Source: a virus
Virus record (IMG/VR): IMGVR_UViG_3300008107_000184
Location: 1 to 64,000 of that record
Direction: 5' to 3' (one strand)
Length of the DNA stretch: 64,000 nucleotides
Translations under genes and position numbers: made by a program
Shown: positions 48,354-56,540 of the stretch, in pieces
Position numbering within the stretch: the stretch's first letter is position 1
Layout of the letters: each line of letters opens with the position of its first letter
The notes under the pieces: generated by a model
Database searches by the model: none
The model's input: only the letters and a program-made list of their open reading frames with translations
What the model was told of the DNA's origin: nothing

Positions 48354-48758
48354 TTATTCGGCAGCAGGCTCAGGGGTAACGAGATCCCACTCACCGTTCT
48401 CTTCGTCCCACTGGTATCTTGAACCTGCTTCCACTTGCTCTGCAGTAAGTTCAGGAGCAGGTCCAACTGGCGATTCCCAGTCGGCAGTTTCGTTGTTCAA
48501 AACCCAAGACTCAAAAGGCTTTGGTGCGACGAAGGCATCCAGTCCAGCATTGTATGAGTAACCAACGCCAGCATAACGCTTTCTGATGCTGCTGTTGTAG
48601 GAGGTCTGAACCCACTTACCACCCAGAAGCTTCTTACAGAAAGCAATACCTAGAATCTCATCCTCTTCGCCAGTGTGAGGATCGGTAATATCTTTGTTAT
48701 CTACTACGATAACTTGTGTGACGACGTTGTTTTCGTCTAGTTGAGCAAAGTGTGCCAT
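48354..48758 (-). CDS. Conserved hypothetical cyanophage protein
   Basis: 134 residues: MAHFAQLDENNVVTQVIVVD, LGIAFCKKLLGGKWVQTSYN, then RKRYAGVGYSYNAGLDAFVA and KPFESWVL. One of the most common proteins of T4-like cyanophages, usually near structural genes. Its compact beta-rich form suggests a structural or fibre-accessory role. Function unproved. Confidence 0.8.
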   Translation of the reverse strand: MAHFAQLDENNVVTQVIVVDNKDITDPHTGEEDEILGIAFCKKLLGGKWVQTSYNSSIRKRYAGVGYSYNAGLDAFVAPKPFESWVLNNETADWESPVGPAPELTAEQVEAGSRYQWDEENGEWDLVTPEPAAE

Positions 48759-48799
48759 AAGTCTTTATTCGTGAATATAATAAATGAATGGTATGTTTT

Positions 48800-48806
48800 T
48801 ATTTAT
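48800..48806 (-). promoter_or_regulatory. T4-late-type promoter box
   Basis: Minus strand ATAAATA about 40 bases before the gene at 48758, in the gap after the glycine-rich fibre gene. Confidence 0.4.
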
Positions 48807-48831
48807 GTATTATGAAGGGTAAGTGACACTA

Positions 48832-50436
48832 TCAAACTCTATATCTAATAACCACTATTCCACTACCACCTTGCCCTGCCGATCCACCAGCAACCCCAGC
48901 ACCACCTCCGCCACCAGTATTTGCAACTGCATTAGAACCACTAGTTGGTCCTGCAACTCTAGCACCACCAGCGCCGCCGCCGCCAGGTCCACCACTACCG
49001 CCTGGTCCAGGACTCCAAATAGAACCACCACCACCGCCAGCATATAGACCAGTAGGTCCAATCGCAGATGATGTTGGGGAAGGGACAGCAGGACCAATTA
49101 ACAAGGAACTAAATGTGGAGTATGATAATCCAGCACCTCCTGGAGAAGGAGTGCCATTTGGACCAGCACCATTTGTTCCTGCAGCTCCAGCGCCGCCACC
49201 GCCGCCGCCAGGACCACCAGGTCCAGCTCCGCCGGCAGCGGACCCGCCAGGATTTCCCCACCCAGCTGGCGGTGAAGCATTTCCAGCAGTTCCACCAGGT
49301 GATCCAGTTGCTGGACCAGCAAATTGTACTGTAGGTCCACCACATCCAGCACCACCACCCGATCCACCAGGTCCTCCTGGTTGATTTCCACTGTCTGATC
49401 CACCACCGCCTCCTCCAGGAGCCGTTACTAAACCTCCAAGAGAAGAAGAACCTCCAGTAGTTCCTCTTGAGCCAGCCACTGCAGGCCCACCAGCGCCTCC
49501 AGCACCAATTGTTACTGGATACGTTGCATTTGAAACTAAAACCGAAGTTGAATATACTAAAGCGCCAGCGCCGCCGCCGCCGTTGCCATCAAAGCTTGGA
49601 GCACCATTTCCTCCCCCACCTCCGCCACCGACACACAAAACTTCAACTGTGTTACTTCCAGTAACAACAAAGCTCGCAGGACTTGATGCAAATACATGAT
49701 AAGTATATCCATTATTTGATACAGTAGAAGGAATTATTGTCCCTCCACTAGCACTAAATGCTGACTTAATTGTTTGCCATCCCAAAATAGGTCCAAAATA
49801 TCCTTCAATTGATGTTGTGGTATCATTATAAACCAAAGTTCCAGTCGCAGTTCCAACACCAGCATTTCTACCAGTTGTTGTTGTTTGACCTAGACCAATT
49901 TGATTATTTCTTATAAAACTTTGTCCAACAATAATACTTGTTGTAGCACCAACTTGAATACCACCAGAAAATGTAGAGAGTCCAGTAGCATTTACATTAC
50001 CAGTTACATTACCACTAAATCCACCAGTCGCTGTTACAACTCCAACAACAGAAGCACCAGCACCAACTACAAGACCGCTTCGTGCGGTAATAACACCAAC
50101 AGAATCAACGTTAGTTACATCTTCATAGGTCACTGTTCCAGCAACACTAATGTTTCCACTAAAAGATGCACTCGCAGCAGTGATAGTGCCGACAGTAATG
50201 TTGGGTGTTCCGCTTAACCCCGTTGCGTTTCCTGTTACATTTCCTGTTAGATTCCCTACAAAACCACTAGAAGAAGTTGTAACACCACTAACAACAAGAC
50301 TATTCGTTCTTACATTTGCTGTTGATGCCGCACCAGTAATATTGGGAGTATCGATACTTCCAGTGACTACAATGTTTTGTAAAGTAACTGTCCCAGTGCT
50401 TCCAATACCAGCGGCAGCAATCTTGGTAAATGCCAT
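48832..50436 (-). CDS. Glycine- and proline-rich tail fibre/adhesin
   Basis: 534 residues. N-terminal shaft with NLTGNVTGNATGLSGTPNIT (shared with the fibre at 58069), then a glycine-rich domain from about residue 265 (VEVLCVGGGGGGG). The Gly blocks carry many Gly-Pro-Gly steps (GGPGGPGGSGGGAGCGGP, PGGPGGGGGG) and end GGSGIVVIRYRV. Just downstream of three oxygenase genes. Probably a receptor-binding adhesin. Confidence 0.75.
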   Translation of the reverse strand: MAFTKIAAAGIGSTGTVTLQNIVVTGSIDTPNITGAASTANVRTNSLVVSGVTTSSSGFVGNLTGNVTGNATGLSGTPNITVGTITAASASFSGNISVAGTVTYEDVTNVDSVGVITARSGLVVGAGASVVGVVTATGGFSGNVTGNVNATGLSTFSGGIQVGATTSIIVGQSFIRNNQIGLGQTTTTGRNAGVGTATGTLVYNDTTTSIEGYFGPILGWQTIKSAFSASGGTIIPSTVSNNGYTYHVFASSPASFVVTGSNTVEVLCVGGGGGGGNGAPSFDGNGGGGAGALVYSTSVLVSNATYPVTIGAGGAGGPAVAGSRGTTGGSSSLGGLVTAPGGGGGGSDSGNQPGGPGGSGGGAGCGGPTVQFAGPATGSPGGTAGNASPPAGWGNPGGSAAGGAGPGGPGGGGGGAGAAGTNGAGPNGTPSPGGAGLSYSTFSSLLIGPAVPSPTSSAIGPTGLYAGGGGGSIWSPGPGGSGGPGGGGAGGARVAGPTSGSNAVANTGGGGGAGVAGGSAGQGGSGIVVIRYRV

Positions 50437-50458
50437 TATTAACCGACTACTTTTTCTT

Positions 50459-50465
50459 TATTTAT
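50459..50465 (-). promoter_or_regulatory. T4-late-type promoter box
   Basis: ATAAATA before the fibre at 50436, containing the TAA stop (50462-50464) of the oxygenase gene. Confidence 0.5.
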
Positions 50466-50992
50466 CGCACTAACATATCCCAAGAAGTCACAACACGCTC
50501 TTTATTGCTTGCGTTTGACTGTGCGTAATGTAAAAGCACACTGGGAACAATATACATTACACCTTCTTTCGCATCAGGAGCAAAAGCAAGTTGTGTGGTA
50601 TCACTTACAGGATCGTTCCAGGGACCAACAAAGACTGTTGGTTTATGAACTTTCTCATCATACTCAACATATAAAATTCCACTGTAACCGTGACTACGAT
50701 GATTATGAACGGTCTGATAGTCTTCTTTCTTATATTTAATCGTCCAGATATCGGTGATTTGATACTCCGAAACACCAGACTCTTCACAAAACTTTTTCAG
50801 TTCCTCATTGAAGAGCATATCAAAGTCCAGAGCATAACTTCTACCGTCCTTCTGGCGGTCTGTATAAAAGTGTTGAAGACCTTTCTTCTCAAAGTTTTTT
50901 CTTTCAATCTTTTTATACAGTGCCGCCTTTTTTCTGGACCAGTCTTCTACCTCATAACGGTAGATTGGTACGAAGAATAGGGGATGTATCAT
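50462..50992 (-). CDS. 2OG-Fe(II) oxygenase-like protein (PF13759 type)
   Basis: 176 residues. Double-stranded beta-helix features: TVHNHRSHGYSGILYVEYDE (His96/His98), FVGPWNDPVS, and IVPSVLLHYAQSNASNKERV with His155 and Arg166 before TSWDML. These match the phage 2OG-FeII_Oxy_5 group. Substrate unknown. Adjacent to a second oxygenase with no gap, so likely one transcript. Confidence 0.7.
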   Translation of the reverse strand: MIHPLFFVPIYRYEVEDWSRKKAALYKKIERKNFEKKGLQHFYTDRQKDGRSYALDFDMLFNEELKKFCEESGVSEYQITDIWTIKYKKEDYQTVHNHRSHGYSGILYVEYDEKVHKPTVFVGPWNDPVSDTTQLAFAPDAKEGVMYIVPSVLLHYAQSNASNKERVVTSWDMLVR

Positions 50993-51697
50993 TCAGCGAA
51001 CTGCGTCAAAAGCACAGTGACAGAAAGGACCATTGGCGTTTACATAATGTAAAAATATCTGATGGTGGTAAGTATCATCAGGCAACTTTCTCACCTTTCT
51101 CCATAACCTTTGTGCCCTATTATACCTTGAAGGAAGTGGGTCACGCCAGTGTTCTCTTTCACACCCCTTATAAACCGCTGCGTCACCATCGTTCATCAGC
51201 ACATAACTTTCAGAACCATCAGGACGCTCAAACCAAATGGGCCAAGGATTGTCAGGATGATTAGAACTGATTTGAAGGGTCACACTCACTTCACAAGCAG
51301 GACGGTCACTATGACGCTTTAACTGTTGACCAACAAAATAAAAACGGTCATAGAAATAAGTTGGGTGAAGGTCCATTTCAAGACGCTTCTCTATTTCTTT
51401 CTTAACCAGAAAGTGTAGTTCACGATAGGTCGGGATATTATAACGAGCAAGTGAACCATTGACTTGCTTCTCATCAGGACAGTAATCATACTTGTCCATT
51501 CGGTTATTATAATAAGTTATTTGCCCCCTTTCAGTCGGCACATCAACCTTTAAGTTTTGTGGGTCGGCAATGAGACCTGGAATGAATAAGTATCCGTTCT
51601 TCTCAAAGGACTCGTTCTTGGACATCTTACGAGGAGGCATCGCACAACGTTGATACCCTTCCTCATAGACACCGCCTGTGGACTTATATTCTTTCAT
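50993..51697 (-). CDS. 2OG-Fe(II) oxygenase
   Basis: 234 residues. Iron motif HSD (129-131) in FVGQQLKRHSDRPACEVSVT, a PWPIWF strand, GDAAVYKGCEREHWRD, and a distal His in HHQIFLHYVNANGP (211-217). This is the pattern of cyanophage 2-oxoglutarate dioxygenases. Substrate unknown; a protein hydroxylase acting on fibres or a nutrient-stress role has been suggested for the family. Confidence 0.8.
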   Translation of the reverse strand: MKEYKSTGGVYEEGYQRCAMPPRKMSKNESFEKNGYLFIPGLIADPQNLKVDVPTERGQITYYNNRMDKYDYCPDEKQVNGSLARYNIPTYRELHFLVKKEIEKRLEMDLHPTYFYDRFYFVGQQLKRHSDRPACEVSVTLQISSNHPDNPWPIWFERPDGSESYVLMNDGDAAVYKGCEREHWRDPLPSRYNRAQRLWRKVRKLPDDTYHHQIFLHYVNANGPFCHCAFDAVR

Positions 51698-51699
51698 TG

Positions 51700-52356
51700 T
51701 TATACCTCCTCATTTTGTTGTTGTTTTTTGCGTTCCCACCAGAGTTTTCTTGCTTCACTTTGTTTTCTTCTAGTTTCTTCACTAGGAGACTTTCCATAAA
51801 AATAATTTTTTTCACCCTTGCGAGATTCACTCATTTTCTTTTTACTTTCTTCTGAATGCTTTTTACCAATCCAAGGATGTGGTTGATTTTTCCAAGTTTC
51901 TGTTGTCCGTTCTTTTAGAAGTTCTTTAGTTTCTTCTGTATGCGTTTTTCCATAAAAAGGATTTTGTTCCCCATCGTAAGACCGTCTCTTTTGTAGAGTT
52001 TTTTCTATCCACTCTGGTTTAATTTCTCTACCTTTAAGTCTCTCACTCATCTTTTTTTTATATTCGTCAGAACGAACAACTCCTTCGGCAGAAAACCCAG
52101 TAGAAGTTTGTTTAGATTGATTCGCAAAATGAGCGTTTCTTGCCACATCATAAAACTGATGTAACTTAATTTCAGCATCTAATGCCTCTTCTCTTGTATC
52201 AAATACTTCTAAAATAATTTTATTGGTAGGGTTAAAAGTTTTATCATAAAAAGAACCAAAGTACCTATCTTCCTCTGGAAGACAGTCGCAAGTTCTACTT
52301 CCGATATATCCCCTACCAAAATCTTCGTAAGAGTAATAGACGTAATGATGTCTCAT
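51700..52356 (-). CDS. GIY-YIG-like homing endonuclease with NUMOD3 repeats
   Basis: 218 residues. YVYYSYEDFGRGYIGSRTCD is a divergent GIY-YIG core with Arg, and a Glu in EALDAEIKLH follows. The C-terminal half has NUMOD3-type repeats (KTHTEETKELLKE, KKHSEESKKKMSESRKG, SPSEETRRKQSEARK). It splits the oxygenase pair at 50993 and 52402 and has a perfect TATAAATA 21 bases upstream, like the other endonucleases. Probably a mobile gene. Confidence 0.8.
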   Translation of the reverse strand: MRHHYVYYSYEDFGRGYIGSRTCDCLPEEDRYFGSFYDKTFNPTNKIILEVFDTREEALDAEIKLHQFYDVARNAHFANQSKQTSTGFSAEGVVRSDEYKKKMSERLKGREIKPEWIEKTLQKRRSYDGEQNPFYGKTHTEETKELLKERTTETWKNQPHPWIGKKHSEESKKKMSESRKGEKNYFYGKSPSEETRRKQSEARKLWWERKKQQQNEEV

Positions 52357-52377
52357 AATACTGCTAAATGATATAAG

Positions 52378-52385
52378 TATTTATA
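52378..52385 (-). promoter_or_regulatory. T4-late-type promoter TATAAATA
   Basis: Perfect late box 21 bases before the endonuclease ATG (52356). Confidence 0.65.
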
Positions 52386-52401
52386 TCTCAAACGAGGTTC
52401 A

Positions 52402-53019
52402 TCATTTCCACCTCGGACCGCAAACCCAGCCGACTAAACTTTTTCTGAGGCCAGACTTGACTTTACGAACTCGGTGAGGAGTGCGTGAGTCAAACATAAT
52501 CAAAGTGCCCCTCTGCTTGGGAGCAAAATAGGTCTTACGTCCGTTATCCATAAACTGAACTTCGCCACCAGTATAGTCCTCTGGGTCTGATAGTTGAAGT
52601 GAGAATGAAAGTTTTCTCACATACTCACCTTGAACCGTGAGAAGATCTTGTGCGATATTGGTGCCTGAACTGACGATTTGTTGAGGTTTATAAGCAGTAT
52701 CAATACCCGCATCAATGTGCCAGTCATAAAACTGTCCAGCACCATATTGAGTGTATTGAATACTTTCACCATCAATCGCAGTCAGGTCATACAGAAAGTT
52801 TTCTCTGTTGGTTCTCTGAATATAATGCCAGATGAAACCACCAATCCAATGAGAAGTCGGAATCCAGGCATTCTTGCTATCACGGATGACTTTATCTACT
52901 GCGTCTCCGTGAAGTCTGGACTCTTGTGCGATGGGATCGAACTTCTTGATATCTTCTTCAAGAATTTCTATAATATCTTTTGGTAGGTCAGTCGTGTACC
53001 ACGTCGTGAGGAACGCCAT
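52402..53019 (-). CDS. Prolyl-4-hydroxylase-like 2OG-Fe(II) oxygenase
   Basis: 205 residues. All iron and co-substrate ligands are visible: YDWHIDAG (H101, D103), DSRTPHRV (H182) and GLRKSLVGW (Arg192/Lys193 for 2-oxoglutarate). The fold signature RKLSFSLQLSDPEDYTGGEV is that of the P4H/PiuC group. Known relatives hydroxylate proline in proteins, but other substrates are possible. It lies directly after the 711-residue glycine-rich fibre gene. Confidence 0.85.
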   Translation of the reverse strand: MAFLTTWYTTDLPKDIIEILEEDIKKFDPIAQESRLHGDAVDKVIRDSKNAWIPTSHWIGGFIWHYIQRTNRENFLYDLTAIDGESIQYTQYGAGQFYDWHIDAGIDTAYKPQQIVSSGTNIAQDLLTVQGEYVRKLSFSLQLSDPEDYTGGEVQFMDNGRKTYFAPKQRGTLIMFDSRTPHRVRKVKSGLRKSLVGWVCGPRWK

Positions 53020-53073
53020 AAAAGAATAATGTGTTTCAGTTTTATTATATATTATACCACAAGAAGTGGGATT

Positions 53074-55209
53074 TTATGATGGGTAAGCGATGATGACGAT
53101 ACCGGAACCACCGTTAGCTCCTTGTTGACTTCCTGTTGGAGTAACAGGTGGACCAACATACGCGCCACCACCACCTCCACCACCGAGATTAACATTTCCA
53201 TTGGATGCTACCCCAGTTGTTGGTCCACCAGCGCCACCTCCACCAGATCCCCCAGCACCTCCACTAGTGGGTGATGAATTTGCACCATCAGCAGATCCTC
53301 CTCCACCTCCACCACCGGCATATGTTATTGAAGAACCATTAATACTAGATGCTAAACCAGATCCACCAATTCCACCAGCAGGTGGGTTACTTCCAGAACC
53401 ACCAGCACCTCCACCACCAGATCCAACATATGGAGAAGCTGATGGTGATCCGGGTGATGCTCCTGGTGGACAGAATCCACCATTATTGCCTTGCGATGGG
53501 ACAGTTGTTGCCGTGGGTTGATTAGTTCCATCACCTCTATTTCCAGTTCCCGCAGTGCTTTGGAAACGAGCAGCGCCTCCACCACCAGATCCACCATTTT
53601 TACCTGCGTTATTATCTCCTGCTCCACCTCCACCACCACCTTGTGATGTTATTGTTGAAAATATAGAAGCACTTCCAGGAGATCCATCTGAGGCACCACC
53701 AGCACCTGTTCCTCCAGTTACAGCGCCACCCCCTCCGCCAGATCCAACAGTGATTGAATATGAACCAGGAGATACGGAAAAACCACTTCCTGTTCTCATT
53801 CCGCCAGCTCCACCGCCGCCGGCAAAACGAGCGCCACCTCCGCCGCCACCGCCAACTACAAGGTAGTCAACGGAACTTAAAGAAGGATCGGTGACTGTAA
53901 AGGTCGCTGATGAAGTAAAGGTGTGAATAGTCTTACCATCAGCATATGAAACTGTTCCACCAGTCGCTTTGACTGACTGTTGACCGACCTGATAACGGAG
54001 GATGACGATACCGGAACCGCCAGCAGAACCTGATCCTGGAGATGGTTGTGCCCCTCCTCCTCCGCCGCCGCCGCCAGTGTTTGCTGTTGCAGAGGCGGAA
54101 GCACTAGATGGAGACGAAGCACCTGGACCACCAGTAGCTCCACCACCAGATCCACCTGCTCCACCAGTTCCAGCAGGACCAGGTTGTCCGCTTGCTACTT
54201 GTTGACCACCGCCGCCGCCGCCGCCGGCATAAAAGACTGCTGTTCCGGAAATAGATGAAGGTAGTCCAGTTCCTCCTGCACCACCAAAATTAAGACTACC
54301 ACCTGCACCAGGTGCTCCTGCACCACCACCTCCTCCTCCACCTCCACCAACTGTTGTTGGAGCAAGAGTGCCTGCACCTTGACCACCAGGATTTCCTTGC
54401 CCAGGAGTGCCTGTTCCTGCGGGCAATCCTCTTCCAAATCCACCACCACCTGATGCGCCAGATGTGCCTCCAGGGCTGCCTCCAGGGATGCCCTCACCAC
54501 CAAGAGAAACGATAGCAGAAAAACCAACATTTGACGAATTAAATGTTGAACTATTACCAGGAACATTTTGTGGAGCACCTCCTGCTCCAACAATGATTGA
54601 ATATGCTCCAGGAGAATTACTAACAGTTACACCAATACCAGTTCTGAAACCGCCTGCACCGCCGCCTCCCCCTGCACCATTACCATTATCACCATTAGTT
54701 CCACCGCCTCCACCACCAACTACAAGATACTCGACAGTATTATTATTAGCAGGAGCAGTTAAAACTTTAAAAGTATTAGATGCAGTAAACGTATGCGCTT
54801 TCCAAAAAACTCCACCACTATAATAAGAAGTTACAATACCACCCGTTGCCTGAATAAAGTTATCTGATGTTGGTTTCCAAGTTGTTCCGTCATAAACTTC
54901 TACAATACCCACTGTTGAATTGTATATAATAGTTCCAACAGCAGTTCCAACACCAGCATTACGTCCAGTGGTCGTTGTAGCGCCTAGACCGACACCAGTA
55001 CTATTAATAAACTTATCACCTACCGTAATACTAGTCTGTATTCCAGATATTTGACCAGTTACATTACCCGTTAAGTTTCCAGTGATACTCGTCGCACTCA
55101 AAATACCGACCGTTGTGATACCTGAAAGAACCACACCAGTATCACTGAATGTTACGGTGCTTAATCCACTTCGGTTTTGTATTTGATTGACACGAATTTC
55201 AGAAGCCAT
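53074..55209 (-). CDS. Large glycine-rich tail fibre/adhesin
   Basis: 711 residues. N-terminal shaft (MASEIRVNQIQNRSGLSTVT, GRNAGVGTAVGTIIYNSTVG), then two glycine-rich domains, opening VEYLVVGGGGGG and VDYLVVGGGGGG, each with a SPG(A/S)YSI(I/T)VG strand and ending GGSGIVI(L/I). Between Gly runs are PG and GPG steps. A paralogue of the 808- and 534-residue fibres; the last residues (IAYPS) match those of the 808-residue one. Confidence 0.75.
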   Translation of the reverse strand: MASEIRVNQIQNRSGLSTVTFSDTGVVLSGITTVGILSATSITGNLTGNVTGQISGIQTSITVGDKFINSTGVGLGATTTTGRNAGVGTAVGTIIYNSTVGIVEVYDGTTWKPTSDNFIQATGGIVTSYYSGGVFWKAHTFTASNTFKVLTAPANNNTVEYLVVGGGGGGTNGDNGNGAGGGGGAGGFRTGIGVTVSNSPGAYSIIVGAGGAPQNVPGNSSTFNSSNVGFSAIVSLGGEGIPGGSPGGTSGASGGGGFGRGLPAGTGTPGQGNPGGQGAGTLAPTTVGGGGGGGGGAGAPGAGGSLNFGGAGGTGLPSSISGTAVFYAGGGGGGGQQVASGQPGPAGTGGAGGSGGGATGGPGASSPSSASASATANTGGGGGGGGAQPSPGSGSAGGSGIVILRYQVGQQSVKATGGTVSYADGKTIHTFTSSATFTVTDPSLSSVDYLVVGGGGGGGARFAGGGGAGGMRTGSGFSVSPGSYSITVGSGGGGGAVTGGTGAGGASDGSPGSASIFSTITSQGGGGGGAGDNNAGKNGGSGGGGAARFQSTAGTGNRGDGTNQPTATTVPSQGNNGGFCPPGASPGSPSASPYVGSGGGGAGGSGSNPPAGGIGGSGLASSINGSSITYAGGGGGGGSADGANSSPTSGGAGGSGGGGAGGPTTGVASNGNVNLGGGGGGGAYVGPPVTPTGSQQGANGGSGIVIIAYPS

Positions 55210-55223
55210 TATGGTTTTTTAGG

Positions 55224-55230
55224 TATTTAT
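55224..55230 (-). promoter_or_regulatory. T4-late-type promoter box
   Basis: ATAAATA followed by CCTAAAAAACC, before the fibre at 55209, with the TAA stop (55227-55229) inside. Confidence 0.55.
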
Positions 55231-55499
55231 TGAGGTAACTGTGCTGCTGCTTCTTCGTTTCTTTGTGCTGCTGTTTTGACTAGACCTTCTTCGTATGCCG
55301 CTAAGACCATATCAGGTTTGTTAGTAGCAGTGATTGGTTGGTTATTGTCCAACTTATGTTTTACATAAAGGTCGCAGATTTCATCAATCGCAATTCTTGC
55401 TCTGTTGGTAGCAGCATTATCAATCCAGTCTTGTGGGTCTGCGGCGACATATTGAAGTGCTAGATCTTCTGCTTCTGTTAAGGTAATTGTATAATCCAT
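55227..55499 (-). CDS. Small fibre-linked protein, copy 2
   Basis: 90 residues. Protein nearly identical to copy 1 at 40627 over the first 82 residues, while the DNA differs at many third positions. The tail (EEAAAQLPQ) is different and stops inside a late promoter. As in copy 1, the gene lies between fibre genes and follows a C1q-tipped fibre. Confidence 0.7.
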   Translation of the reverse strand: MDYTITLTEAEDLALQYVAADPQDWIDNAATNRARIAIDEICDLYVKHKLDNNQPITATNKPDMVLAAYEEGLVKTAAQRNEEAAAQLPQ

Positions 55500-55521
55500 A
55501 TAAAGTCTTTTTGAGTATTTA

Positions 55522-56502
55522 TTATCCTATTAAGTACCCACCAAAATTTGGATAATTGTCAGTTGAAGAATTAGTAGATGGATAAAAAACATTTCCACTA
55601 TCAGAACTAAAATATATTCTAATTGTATCATTGGCACTTAAAGTCAGTATTGTCTGCTGAATTGCATTAACAGGATATTCCGATCCAGTAGCAGTAGAAT
55701 CCAATCTTAACTGTTGGGTATTAACAGAAGAATTATTTTTATGAATAAAAAATCTATAAACATCAGATATATTATTTCCAACATTTGACCAGAAAAATAA
55801 ATAAGTTCCTGCTACTGGTGCGGTAAAAACTCCATTACTTGTATTATAATGACTTCCAATGTTAACATATGTAGATGGAAAAATTATATAGTTTCCAGTA
55901 GCATATGTTCCACTACCAACTCCATATGCGTGGAACACTGGTTGATAAGGTGTAGTTATCCTACCGTTTGAATCTACACTAAATCTTGAGGTATTTGCCG
56001 TTAGAATACGAAAAGATCCAGTGCTTGAAGGATTATTGATACCAATATCAAATCCATTATCCGTAGTTGAATAAACATTAGTGTATTCGCTCCCTCTAAA
56101 TTGTATTTCATTTAAAGAAGCACTATTTTGAATTGTTATTTTTTGATTTACATTATCAGTTCCTATACCAATATTACCAGTGCTTCCAAGTCTTAATGAC
56201 TCAACACCACCTTCAGTAAACGCAATGGTATCAGGTGATGGAAAGAATATTCCTGTGTTTGAGTCCCCACTTGGACTTATAGATGGGGCAGCAGTAGTTC
56301 CGGCAGAAACTACAAGACCATTAGAAAATGTAGCAATGCCAGAAGAATTAACAGTTCCAGTAACATTACCAGTCAAATTACCACTAAAAGTCGTAGCAGT
56401 AACTCTATCAGTTCCGATTGATACATTGTTTCCAACAGTAATGGAACTCGCTACCGAGATCGTACTAACACCAGAAATACTGTTGAAATTAATGATTGCC
56501 AT
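55522..56502 (-). CDS. Tail fibre with C1q-like tip domain
   Basis: 326 residues. Shaft with SGNLTGNVTGTVNSSGIATF, the module GIFFPSPDTIAFTEGGVESL (shared with the fibre at 37971), then a C1q-like jelly roll from about residue 190: YQPVFHAYGVGSGTY, SNGVFTAPVAGTYLFFWSN and an end NFGGYLIG. Paralogue of the fibre at 40949. Confidence 0.75.
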   Translation of the reverse strand: MAIINFNSISGVSTISVASSITVGNNVSIGTDRVTATTFSGNLTGNVTGTVNSSGIATFSNGLVVSAGTTAAPSISPSGDSNTGIFFPSPDTIAFTEGGVESLRLGSTGNIGIGTDNVNQKITIQNSASLNEIQFRGSEYTNVYSTTDNGFDIGINNPSSTGSFRILTANTSRFSVDSNGRITTPYQPVFHAYGVGSGTYATGNYIIFPSTYVNIGSHYNTSNGVFTAPVAGTYLFFWSNVGNNISDVYRFFIHKNNSSVNTQQLRLDSTATGSEYPVNAIQQTILTLSANDTIRIYFSSDSGNVFYPSTNSSTDNYPNFGGYLIG

Positions 56503-56532
56503 CTATCTTATAATAAGACTTCCAGTTTTGAA

Positions 56533-56540
56533 TATTTATA
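56533..56540 (-). promoter_or_regulatory. T4-late-type promoter TATAAATA
   Basis: Perfect box before the fibre at 56502, containing the TAA stop (56536-56538) of the upstream gene. Confidence 0.6.

Noticed and set aside
49115-49384. Proline-rich plus-strand ORFs opposite glycine-rich fibres (also 53201-53521, 53555-53866, 54407-54823)
   Set aside because: GGN codons read as NCC on the other strand, so poly-Gly always gives poly-Pro shadows; no ribosome site or context.
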